Assembly (NCBI RefSeq): GCF_000003815.2 | Contig: NC_049985.1 | Span: 7,502,066 to 7,566,065 of the forward strand | DNA: 64,000 bases | Origin: Branchiostoma floridae | Taxonomy: Eukaryota; Chordata; Leptocardii; Amphioxiformes; Branchiostomatidae | Reading direction: 5' to 3' | In this document: positions 37,715 to 47,500 of the stretch, piece by piece | Layout of the letters: each line of letters starts with the position of its first letter | Position numbering within the stretch: the stretch's first letter is position 1 | The notes under the pieces: generated by a model | Told to the model about the DNA's origin: nothing | What the model saw: the letters and a program-made list of their open reading frames with translations, nothing else | The model's database searches: none | Made by a program: the position numbers and the translations under genes

Positions 37715-40396
37715 ATGAAACAAAACACACCGAGCGCGAGCACGGACGGAGCAGCGCACCAGTGGACGTCTACGAAGCGAATCTGGAAAAACCTCCTGGT
37801 GCTAGCCGTGGTGTTCCTGGTGAACTTCACGGCGTTTCGGGCCCTGCAGAACCTCCAGAGCACGCTGAACAGCGAGGCCGGGCTCGGCGTGGTGTCGTTC
37901 AGCTGTGTGTACGCCAGCATGGTGCTGTCCTGCCTGTACGCGCCATTTTTCATTCACAAGGTGGGATCGTGCAAGTGGACCGTTGTCACCTGTTTGCTCG
38001 GGCACGCTTTGTACACAAGTTCAAACTTCTACCCGTCTTGGTATACTCTGGTGCCGTCCTCCGTCTTGCTTGGCGCCAGTTCTGGTCCACTGTGGACGGC
38101 TCAGAGCACGTACCTGGCAAACTCTGCTCAGGAATATGCCAACATATTACAGCACGGTACAGAGGGTGCCATGGCCAAGTTCAACGGCGTGTTCTATTTT
38201 CTCTTTGATTTGTCTGGCATCAGCGGCAACCTTATTTCTTCCCTGGTACTCTCTACGGGAAGACAGGACATCGGGAAGGGAGAGTTCTGTGGCGCGAGGG
38301 ACTGCGGCATCCGTCCTGAAAACAACTGGACTACCCATTATTACCTCACTAACTCAACAAACATGTCGTACAATTCGACAGGTTTTCAATTAGACGGCAA
38401 ACAGCAGGTGATCGTGTACACACTGTTTGGCATCTATCTAAGCTGCAACATTTTCGCAATTCTTATTGCATGTCTTTTTCTTGATAAGGATGCCCAGAGG
38501 AAACCAACAAGACTGGCCTCGGAGCCAATGCAGATGTCACAACATTTGATACGTACGTTGAAAGTGTTTAAGGACTTCCGGTTCGTGTTGTTGACCCCTC
38601 TGATCTTCATGTTTGGGATGTCGTACGCCACGGTAGCTGGGGACTACTCTAAGGTGAGCAGGTGTATGCAAATGAGTCGAAAGTGACGTTGTCCAATGGG
38701 GGCTGAGCTGTGATGACACTTCAAGTGTGACTGGGTTTATAGCCTGGTATCCTGTCGTATTATATAGCTCCCGAGTCTATTCTGTCCTCTCCGCAAATAC
38801 GTTGCGGAGAGGGCAGAAGAGACTCGGGAGCTATAATACGACTGGATACCAGGCTATTGAGTATAGAGTTTGCAATTCAGTACCCCCAACGCAGCACACT
38901 TTCTGTGAAGACATACCCTTTGATTAACACCTCGGTCTTGACATATAAACACACCGATGTGACAAAAAAAATTTGAACATGCACACATGACCCTAGACTG
39001 AATAAATGTGTCGTCGTTGAACCTCCCTAAAATCCATACTGTTACTGGGCCATGGCGGAAATTTGTTCGAGCTGTAACGAAGCGGTACCAACCATCGTCC
39101 AATCTATTGGAAACGTCATTTGTCTTTCAAACGCCATGAGCAAAGATCAGGGCTGTTTTTATGCATAATACACCTTGACATGTTGACATGATGAATACTA
39201 GACAATAATGATTACCGCATGATGAAAGTACCGCTAAGTGTGCGTGACAACAGCGCTGTTGCGTCGATAAAGGTTGGTCCAGGAAATAAGATGCGCCAAA
39301 AATCAGTTACTCAAGCAATTGGGTGTGGGTGTCACTGAACAAAGACACTGGAGGGTTGTCTGAAAGTTCTGACCGTTTCCAAAATCATGTCCAGTTGCTT
39401 GAGAAACTCCTTTTTGGCATAACAGCGATGTTGATCCGTTGTTTTGCAGTCGTACGTGAGTTGCGTGCTCGGCGTTCAGGCAGTCGGGTACGTCCTGCTG
39501 TGCTACCGGGTCACCAGCAGTGTGTTCTCCCTGCTGTCCGGCCACGTGAACAGGTACGTGGGCACCCGGAGTCTCCTCATCGCCGCAGCGGTCGCCATGG
39601 TCGCCCTGCTGGGTTACATGTTGTGGTGGCAGCCTGTGGAGTCGGCGGTCGCCAGTATTTACCTGGTGGCTGGAGGATGGGGTGCGACGCTGGCCGTCTG
39701 GCAGACTCAGCTGGACGGTACGTCAGCTAGCACTGTCAAGTTCTCCTTCGCACTGCAGCTAGGTGTCGCTGCTGACAATGCAGTCCCAAACGCAATACTG
39801 CTGGCCAATATTAACGTTGTTGCGTTAATATTGGACTGCGTATTGTCCTGAGTATACGGTGTTATCATGACTGTATATGCATTTTGGTTGTGAATAGAGG
39901 ACCTCGTTATCCAGTGTCACATTTTAGCGCAAATAACTCCCTTCCATGACAAACTCCATTTCCCTGCATAAGAGAACCTGGTCAACATAAAAAATCGCGA
40001 TTGAGCCCCACCACCCACACCCCCTAAAAGCCAGCCCCGATCGAAGTCTGCGAAGGCGGCTAATCACATGTCTTCCTTCCTTTTCCAGCTCTGATTGGCG
40101 TCCTGTTTCTCAACAACAAGGAGGCTGCGTTCGCCGGCATGAAGATGACCCACGCCCTGGGAAGCGCCATGACGTTTGCGTACAGCAGCGCCGTCTGTAC
40201 TGGTGTCAAACTCTTCATCCTGCTGGCCGTACTGGCCGCGGGACTGGTAGGGTACGGGGTCTTAGAGTGGAAAACTCGCAAGGAGGCACGTAACAACAGT
40301 CATATTAACAGTTTAGAAGAATTAGGAGACCAGAATAGAAACAGTCAGACATTGCTGGACGTAGACGTACTTGTGGAAAGAGAGACATCCTTATAG
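37715..40396 (+). CDS. UNC93A-like multipass membrane protein, copy 1
   Basis: This is a member of the UNC93 branch of the major facilitator superfamily; relatives are integral membrane proteins of poorly known transport role. There are three exons, 37,715-38,653, 39,450-39,717 and 40,089-40,396 (TAG), phases 0 and 1, giving 504 aa against 457 in human UNC93A. The start is the ATG at 37,715; the frame is open upstream but without a further ATG. About a dozen membrane helices are expected. The UNC93 core is visible at about 40-120 (NLQSTLNSEAGLGVV, NFYPSWYTLVPSSVLLGA, GPLWTAQSTYL). A loop near 205-225 holds four N-glycosylation sequons (NWT, NST, NMS, NST). The C-terminal tail is hydrophilic. 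It is a tandem paralogue of the gene at 41,535 with identical intron positions. An AATAAA lies at 40,654, after a second copy of the gene's 3' tail. Confidence 0.9.
38740..38856. mobile_element. foldback element in UNC93 copy 1 intron 1
   Basis: TAGCCTGGTATCC begins the left arm and GGATACCAGGCTA ends the right arm. Pairing is nearly perfect over about 55 bases per arm (through AGCTCCCGAGTCT), with a very small loop. The flanking 9-mers agree at only six of nine positions, so a target duplication is possible but decayed. The end sequence matches the elements at 33,031 and 48,567. Confidence 0.8.
39293..39420. mobile_element. small inverted-repeat element in UNC93 copy 1 intron 1
   Basis: The left end CCAAAAATCAGTTACTCAAG is inverted at the right end (CTTGAGAAACTCCTTTTTGG). 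The right-end sequence in reverse (ACTCAAGCAACTGGATATGA type) also occurs at 51,885-51,965 and 62,846-62,905, so it is a dispersed repeat. No clear target duplication is visible. Confidence 0.65.
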
Positions 40397-40630
40397 TCGA
40401 TATATCGTAAGAATGGATGGTTTATTACGGTTAGCCTAGACTTGTAGGGTACGGGGTCTTAGAGTGGAAAACTCGCAAGGAGGCACGTAACAACGATCAT
40501 ACTCGGAGTTTAGAAGAATTGGGAGACCAGAATAGAAATAGTCAGACATTGCTGGACGTAGACGTACCTGTGGAAAGAGAGACATCCTTATAGTCGGTAT
40601 ATCGTAAGGGTTGGTGGTTTGTTACAGGTT
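40244..40630 (+). repeat. tandem duplication of the UNC93 copy 1 coding tail
   Basis: Unit 1 (40,244-40,432) holds the last 50 codons and stop of UNC93 copy 1. Unit 2 (40,441-40,630) repeats it at an offset of 197 bases with about ten changes, including GTAGGGTACGGGGTCTTAGA and the terminal stop codon. Unit 2 lies after the stop, so it is transcribed but untranslated unless an alternative acceptor is used. No acceptor AG precedes it in a good context. Confidence 0.9.
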
Positions 40631-41534
40631 ATAATCGATTTGCTTCTGTTTCCAATAAACAAAAAAAAGGTTGCGAAAGTACTGTAAATCATACAAAGAT
40701 GTTACAGAATAAGCAAGCGTATGCAGTAAATTGCAAAATCATATCTGCAAACGGATACTAATGTTGTGGAATACCAAAGTGAACTCCAAAGGAAAGTAAA
40801 AGAAGCAGATGTGATCATGAAAGTATCAACGAAAATAAAGAATTTGTTGTTTGATGTCTATGTCATGTCATTTGTTAAACTTCCCTTACCACTTAGATTT
40901 CCGAATGAAAGCAACTTATTTTGCCCAACTTTCTTTTCGCACGCTCGCATCAGTTTTGGGGTGCCAAGAGAATGCCATCCATATATTTAAATCGGCATGG
41001 CATTAACGTAGAAAATGTACAAATATAACAGTGGGGTTCAAGCGCCGCCAAACTGACCATGCCAAATGGTCCGACCTACATTTTGGCGAATTAGTTAACG
41101 GTTGGGTTTGTGAGCTGGCTGTGCGGGTTCTAAGCCTGGCCAGGAGACTGCCTATACTTTCACATAGACTGATAGAGGATGGCCAGTATCGGTCTCGTAA
41201 TAATGAAATTCTGATTAATCCATCAAGCGTGTCTGGCGGATCTGTATATATACACTAGTCAGGTAGTAGGAAGTAAGTGCAGTGCACACCAATGGTACAC
41301 GGCGGCGCGGTAGAAACATTCTTAAGTTAAACTTTGTTTGACCCTGACGTGTGTAAATGATTACATTGGGCTGCCGCGACTGAAGTTCGAACTTTGTACC
41401 GACCCAGCGCGCTTAAGGCGGTGACAATAAAACAGACGTCACAGTGCCAAGAAAGCAACGTGTACGTACTCCACAAGTTCCGTGTGTAACTTAACGTCAT
41501 TACTGCCATTCAAGGTCAAGGTCAAGGTGAAACT

Positions 41535-44140
41535 ATGGAGCAAAATGTCTGCAACAAGGGGCCAGCATCTGAAGGAGAGGTCACACAGAGTTTACGGCCT
41601 ACATCTACCAGGCGGATCTGGAAAAACCTCATCGTGTTAGCTGTCGTCTTCCTGGTGAACTTCACGGCGTTTCGGGCCCTGCAGAACCTCCAGAGCACGC
41701 TGAACAGCGAGGCCGGGCTCGGTGTGGTGTCGCTGAGCTGTGTGTACGCCAGTATGGTGCTGTCCTGCCTGTACGCGCCATTTTTCATTCACAAGGTCGG
41801 ATCGTGCAAATGGACTGTTGTCGTCTGTTTTTTCGGACATATTTTGTACACGGGCTCCAATTTCTACCCATCCTGGTTCACTCTGATACCATCTTCAATC
41901 TTGCTCGGGGCCATTTCAGGTCCGCTATGGACGGCTCAGATCACCTACTTGACAAGTTCCGCTCAGGAGTATGCCAAACTAGTACAACATGACAACACAG
42001 AGGGTGACATCGCCAAGTTCAACGGTGTCTTCTATTTCATCTTCGAGTTGGCGGGACTCAGTGGGAATCTTATTTCCTCCTTGGTACTCTCTGTAGGAAA
42101 ACAAGACATCGGGAAGGGAGAGTTCTGCGGCGCGATGGATTGTGGGGTTCGTCCTGAAGCAAAAAACTGGACTTACTATGTCACCAACTCAAGCACGCCT
42201 CCCATGATAAGTAATAACAATTCAACAACCGAAATTACAGACGAAAAGCAGCAGGTCATAGTTTACACGCTTTTCGGAGTCTTCCTTGCGTGCAACATCT
42301 TAGCGGCGCTGATTGCAGGACTATGTCTGGACAAGGATGTCAAAAACTTGCAGCTGGCGTCGTCTGAGCCAGTGCGGGTGTCCCAACTTCTACTGCGCAC
42401 AGTACGGGTGTTTAAGGACATCGACTATGTGCTCCTCATGCCACTTCTGGTGATTATTGGGATGTCCGAAGCCATCGTGGCAGGAGAGGTCACCAAGGTG
42501 AGAAGATGCTTTGTATAAATGTGGGTTCACACGTGCGTATATTTTCAAGTCCGTATGAGGTCCGCATGGAATTCTTGGCCTCTACCAGGCTCCACAGGTC
42601 ACTGGAAAATAGTAGAAATAGAGCAACTAGAGACAGATAATATACCAGAGGAGTCTATAGCTATGTCGAAACCATACTCCTCGGTCGGCTAACTCCTCTG
42701 GAATGTTATCTATTTGTCCAATTTCTCTTTCTTCTATAGAGCCCGGTAAAGCTAAGTATTCCATACAGACCTCATACGGAATTGAATATATACGAACCCA
42801 CCTTAACAGAGCGTTATACGGATCCCTTTGCGTGTTCGTAAAAAATTAAAAACTCTGGGTATTGTAGGGGTGTTACACATACATTCGTGTCATCGTTCAA
42901 TAATATAAAAGAAACTTTATACTGATACTGAACGTGCTTGTTTCAGTCGTACGTCAGCTGTGTCCTGGGCGTACAGATGGTTGGGTACGTCATGGTGTCC
43001 TTCAGCGTCACCAGCGGTGTCTTCTCCCCGCTGTTCGGACATCTGAGTAAGTACACCGGCACCAGGATTCTCACCATCGCAGCAGTGGTGGCCAACGCCG
43101 TCCTGCTCATTTACATGTTGCTATGGCAACCAGATGAGGACTCTCTCGCGAGGATCCTTTCTGTGGCTGGAGGATGGGGCGTGGTCAGGGCGGTCTGGCA
43201 CACCCAGCTGTACGGTACGTTTTTCTTGGCCTTCGTAACCAAGTCCGTGTGGTATTATCATATTTCTGATATTTGGCTTTAAGATTTCATCCAGAATGAT
43301 GAATATTTAAGCTTATGTTGTGCTTTTTTTAAACACTTTTTGTGCATTTCTGCGCCATTTTCCACGTCTTTGGAGTTTATAGCTTCTCGCACCTCCTCCA
43401 ACATCTACCAGAAAACACAAGCAAGCTGGACCCTCCATCTGCTTTGAGATTGAGTATGTTCATACCTTCACGGAACATATTGTTTTGCTTCGTTTCATCC
43501 TCTTTCTAGAATTCTCTTCTTCTCATCAAAGAAAGAAGTTGAACAGTGACCTGGACCAGACGACTGTTATAGTTACTGATAAAGCAGCAGACACCGTGTG
43601 CTGATCGATTACTCAGTGTAGCAAGTGGTAGGACAGAGCTAGGGGCTGGTCACTATAGTATATCCTTACTATAGCTAGTGTTTGAGGAAGAACAAACAGT
43701 TTTAACAAGACAGGACCATGTGAATATAAACCTTGTGTAACTTACTTTTCTAGTTTGACTTATTTCAAGGTTAGAAATATCCTTGCTTATTTCAAGGTGA
43801 ATAACATTTTTAACCTCTTTGCTTATTTCAACTTTCAGCTGTACTTGGCGCCACGTTTCCTACCAACCAAGAGGCTGTCTTTGCCAACACCAAGATGACC
43901 CAGAGTGTCGGCAACATGCTGGTGTTCGCCTACAGCGCGGCTCTGTGCATGGACGTCAAACTGTACATCTACATAGCCGTGCTGGCGGTAGGCACGGTGG
44001 GGTACGGGGCGCTGGAGTGGAAAACGCGCGACAAGAACAGTCCGAGAGCTGATACATTGGGAAGTACGGTAGATCGGGGGAAAGGCTGTGATGCCGCTCT
44101 GGAAAGATGGGACCTTATGGAAAGGGAAACGTCGATATAA
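41535..44140 (+). CDS. UNC93A-like multipass membrane protein, copy 2
   Basis: There are three exons, 41,535-42,497, 42,947-43,214 and 43,839-44,140 (TAA), giving 510 aa. Intron positions and phases are identical to copy 1, and exon 2 is the same length (268 nt). The UNC93 core is present (NLQSTLNSEAGLGVV, NFYPSWFTLIPSSILLGA, GPLWTAQITYL). The large loop has sequons NWT, NSS and NNS near 208-230, but its sequence differs from copy 1. The first part of exon 1 is nearly identical at the DNA level to copy 1 while the rest is clearly diverged, which suggests gene conversion. The C-terminal tail differs in sequence and length from copy 1 but ends similarly (ERETS). A polyadenylation signal AATAAA at 44,375 falls inside a repeat. 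The transported substrate is unknown. Confidence 0.9.
42521..42801. mobile_element. foldback element in UNC93 copy 2 intron 1
   Basis: The left end GTGGGTTC pairs with the right end GAACCCAC. The arms continue as imperfect inverted repeats through CCGTATGAGGTC and ATGGAATTC to CAGAGGAGT near the centre, so almost the entire 281 bases fold back. It is unrelated in sequence to the foldback in the same intron of copy 1. No exact target duplication is visible. Confidence 0.75.
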
Positions 44141-44174
44141 TCATTGATATCTAGCCTCCGTCGAGTTCTTTCTT

Positions 44175-44191
44175 GGGGGGGGGGGGGGGGG
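44175..44191. repeat. G17 homopolymer
   Basis: Seventeen G residues just after the UNC93 copy 2 stop codon. The flanking sequence to about 44,370 is weakly self-complementary (GTCGCGATT and GGTTCTCTT blocks recur inverted near 44,315-44,350). Related blocks (TAAGAGAACCT, AAAGCCAGCCCC) occur near 39,968-40,040 and at 46,205-46,240, so the run is probably the end of a dispersed repeat. Confidence 0.7.
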
Positions 44192-44406
44192 TGGGTCGCG
44201 ATTTTCCGCGTTGGTTTGGTTCTCTTTTATTTGCCCGGGAACCGAGATTGCCCAGCCGGAAGGGAGTTTTCCCTGGAAAGGAGTTTGCCCCTTCCTCGGC
44301 AGACTCCCTTTCCCGGCATAAGAGAACCTAGCAAACGTTGCCAATCGCGAACCAGCACCTCAAATCCCCACCCCAATAAAAGCCAGCCCCACTGAGTACG
44401 GGGGTG

Positions 44407-44605
44407 TTTGTGTGGCGCAACGGCTAGAACGTTGGAGTCAGAATCAGAAGGTCCTGAGTTCTAAACTCGCCATGCCCCTGCCCCCATGACGGTGGAGTGA
44501 CGCCCACCGAGCCTCACGGCTAATCTGTCTAAAGGTGCCCAAAACACCTACGGATTTGGTGCTGCCAGTGTGTCAACATCTGCCCACTTGCCACTGAGAC
44601 CCGTG
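44407..44605 (+). mobile_element. tRNA-derived SINE-like element
   Basis: A tRNA-like head has an A-box-like TGGCGCAACGG (about 44,412-44,422) and a degenerate B-box (GAGTTCTAAAC, about 44,456). A body follows and the element ends near a T-rich tract at 44,608. The head does not form a full tRNA cloverleaf. The boundaries and family are not certain. Confidence 0.5.
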
Positions 44606-45287
44606 AATTTTTTTTAATTTTTTTTATGAGTAATATTTATAATCCTTAACATATGATGCAGAAGATGGATTCTTATACATGTATAAGAAGACTATACCAC
44701 ATAAAGAAATGCAAAGTTCTTTTTGTAATTTACTTGAAATTTTGTTATTGACAAGTATCCTGTCCTTGTCAAATTCCATTGTATTGCCTCTGTTTTGTCA
44801 GCAGGGCTAGCCCTTTGTAATAGCCACAGGCTAGTTGGGCAGCCCTGGCTGCGAGTGCTGATCAGCCAAGACAATAAATAAAGAAAAAAGAAAGATACAA
44901 AACCCGAAAGCTCTGTTGCAATATACTTTATGATAGCCATGAAGAGGCCCATATTTGACCTTGACCTTTGTCTGACCTTTCCTGTCAGATATCATCACAA
45001 TCCATCCAACTGTCTTAAGCTATGACCACAAAGAAATACAAACGGACAAATAGACACACACACACACGCACATCAAACAATTAATTTTTCATGATGATGG
45101 CGAAAACCTTTAACACTGTGATGATTTAACCAATGCTTTTCCTGATGTTTAGACCAATAGTGTACTTCGCATAAAGCAAAGTTACAAGTAACGTAAATCT
45201 TCTGCGCTTCTTTTGTATCGTGATCTCAATGTAAAATCAGCTTAGTCCTGTCATCTGCAGGCTAAGTGATTTTGAGCGAACACTGAA
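44606..45287. other. spacer with a probable retroposon tail
   Basis: After the T-rich tract at 44,608-44,626 there is no gene. The stretch 44,800-44,895 (GCAGGGCTAGCCC through AATAAATAAAGAAA) looks like the 3' end and tail of a plus-strand retroposon. A short CA microsatellite occurs at 45,055-45,065. Confidence 0.4.
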
Positions 45288-47500
45288 TTAAGAGGCAAGG
45301 CTGTTAGTGTCGCTCATTTCTTCGTGATCGCTCAGCTCCTCTTCTTCGTCAAGCGTCTCCAACTCGTCATCGTCGTCGCTGTAGAAGCCTCTGGCGGCGG
45401 GAGTCCACTCCCTCTCCCGCCGGGCCTGGTCCTCCCGGTCCCGCAGTCTCCTCTCCACGTTGTTGTGACCATCGTGCAGCACTTCCTCCAGACCCATGCC
45501 TGTCCAGAGAAATGGAGTAGGTTATTCCCTGGCGCAGATGCGCGTTTTCGTCTCACGAACGGTCGTTGCTAGGGCTGGGTACCGGTACAGAAAATTCAGG
45601 TCCAGGTCCGGTTCAGGTCCAAAGGATCAGGTCCAGGTCCGGACCTGAACCTGGACCTGATTCAGTATGACTCATACCAATTGTCCATTTCACTACAAAG
45701 AAATCTGTTTGGTGGAGTATTAGACTTACACTGGCGTTTTAAAATCCTACAACGCTAACTGCACCTGTACGATTGACTGTAAACCTTGGTAGAAATTACT
45801 ATAAACTCTACTCTACTTCACTCTTGTCATTTTCTTCCAACTGCAAGCGCCAAAACGTGTGAATGCCTGATAAAATAATATGTTAATTTTCTAATCGGTC
45901 CAACATCCGGCCCACCTAATTTTTTCAGGTCCGGTTTTTCTGGACCGGTCCAATAAGAAAAACCGGTTTTGTACCGGTACGCTGTACCGATACCCAGCCC
46001 TAGTCGTTGCCCTTTGAAACGGTCGATACCATCAATAAGGTTATTGACCCTATATAACCTGCTTGATGTCATATCACTGGCAGGTCGATGTTATCCGTAA
46101 CTTCGGGGGAGGGGGGGGGGGGCGTTGCGGCGGTGTCATAAAGAATGTTTCGAATCTAGGTCAGAAAGACACCCTTGCCGTCATACTAGCCAACCTGCGC
46201 CCCCTCCCCCCATAAAATAAAAGTCAGCCCCGCTCGAAGTCTGCGACATGGCATCGGCTGTTTCGAATAGCAACGGTCATTTGCGATGCAGACATTAGCG
46301 GAGTAGATACAATTTGTTCGTCGACGAGATTCACTGATCACCCATAGACCAATCAGTGACCATAACATGAATGGTGGTGTACAGTTGTCATCTTTGTTCA
46401 GAATTAAAAGGGTTGTTTCTACATTTTTCAGGCGTATTAAGATCTCGTAAACGGTTATCAAATCTATATTTCAAATACCTTATCGCATACATCCTAAGAC
46501 GGGTCTACGACAAAGTAATTCTCTATCATCTAACTTGATACTTACTTTAACGTAAAAAGTGTTTTCACCTGTGCTGTTAAGTACTCATAGAAACCCACTT
46601 TCACTCTTATAGACGCTTGAATACCTAGAACAAGTAGTCTCAGACGATGACTTCTAAGACTGCGTGTCGACAGAGCACGCTTGATCATGGAAGCAATCCA
46701 ATTGATGTCTGCTTCCGAAATAACATCGAAATGGGATGGAAGAAAAATGTCCACAGAAACTTTCAACGCCAACACAAAGTAAGAAAATAAGATTTGTGTA
46801 GTTGAGCCCCTGCCACACATTTGACGAGCTTCGGCCGTAGTTCTTGATAAACTGAAGATCGCCGAATTAAAGAATTTTTTCACCTGAAAATTTACCCCAT
46901 CACTTTGGACAGGAGTCGGGCGCCTGCAAACATCGGCCGATATCTATATGACTATATACAAATCGCGCGATGTTCGAAAGGGCACCGAGCGTATTACTCT
47001 CGAAAATGTGATTCAGATCTCACACACTCGTCGGTCGATAGACATTCCTTTTGTGTGACAGGTGCTTTGAGGGCTGAGATTCGTTGTCTTAGCCGTCATC
47101 CTTCTGACGCCAAATCGACAATGACACTGGCTTTAACTTTACCTATGGTCCTCCGCATCCTGTAGATCCTGAGATATCGGCAGTCCTGTATGGCTGTGTC
47201 CACCACAGGTACGACGTCCTTCCGGCACACTTCGTACCCTCTCCTCTCCAGGTTCAGCGGTTTGTTCTTGTACGAGGGCCTCAGCCACCCCTGCGGTCTG
47301 AAGACCTTCTGTCCCGCGCGACTTCGGCTGCTCTGCGACGTGCGGGCACGCTGTTTGGCGGCAAGGATGCGAGCCCGTATTTCCTCATCCAGCATGGAAG
47401 TCTTTACCGCTTTGTTAGCAGGCTGTTTGGCGGCTGCATCGTCGCTCTGGACGGGCAGTCCGTGGGTGAGAGGTCCCGAATCCGTCACAACATACTCCAT
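45288..47500 (-). CDS. unrecognised two-exon protein with acidic C terminus
   Basis: Exon 1 is 47,500-47,143 (ATG, donor GTAAAG, phase 1) and exon 2 is 45,499-45,288 (TAA). They join in frame to 189 aa. Residues 1-60 are polar. Residues 40-75 are basic and helical (LDEEIRARILAAKQRART, then RSRAGQKVFRPQGWLRPSYK). Residues 90-120 are compact (YEVCRKDVVPVVDTAIQDC, then RIYRMRR). Exon 2 starts GMGLEEVLHDG, continues with a charged helix (RRLRDREDQARREREW) and ends with a strongly acidic DDDDELETLDEEEEL tail. There is no signal peptide or membrane segment. GC content and codon choice match the neighbouring genes. I do not recognise the family; a small nuclear or ciliary protein is possible but unsupported. 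Extra exons in the 1.6-kb intron, which also contains a hAT-like MITE, cannot be excluded. Confidence 0.7.
45570..46002. mobile_element. hAT-like MITE with 8-bp target duplication
   Basis: The element starts TAGGGCTGGGTACCGGTAC and ends with the inverted GTACCGATACCCAGCCCTA. It is flanked by exact 8-bp repeats GTCGTTGC (45,562-45,569 and 46,003-46,010). Internal AGGTCCAGGTCCGG repeats occur in both orientations. It encodes nothing. The 8-bp duplication and TAGGG end fit a non-autonomous hAT element. It sits in the intron of the unrecognised minus-strand gene. Confidence 0.9.
46111..46122. repeat. G12 homopolymer
   Basis: A run of twelve G in the same intron. A segment at 46,205-46,240 (AAAGTCAGCCCCGCTCGAAGTC) recurs near 40,027-40,055, marking another dispersed repeat. 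Confidence 0.8.

Noticed and set aside
46542-46883. 113-codon minus-strand open frame in the intron of the unrecognised gene
   Set aside because: It does not join either coding exon with good splice sites and resembles no family.
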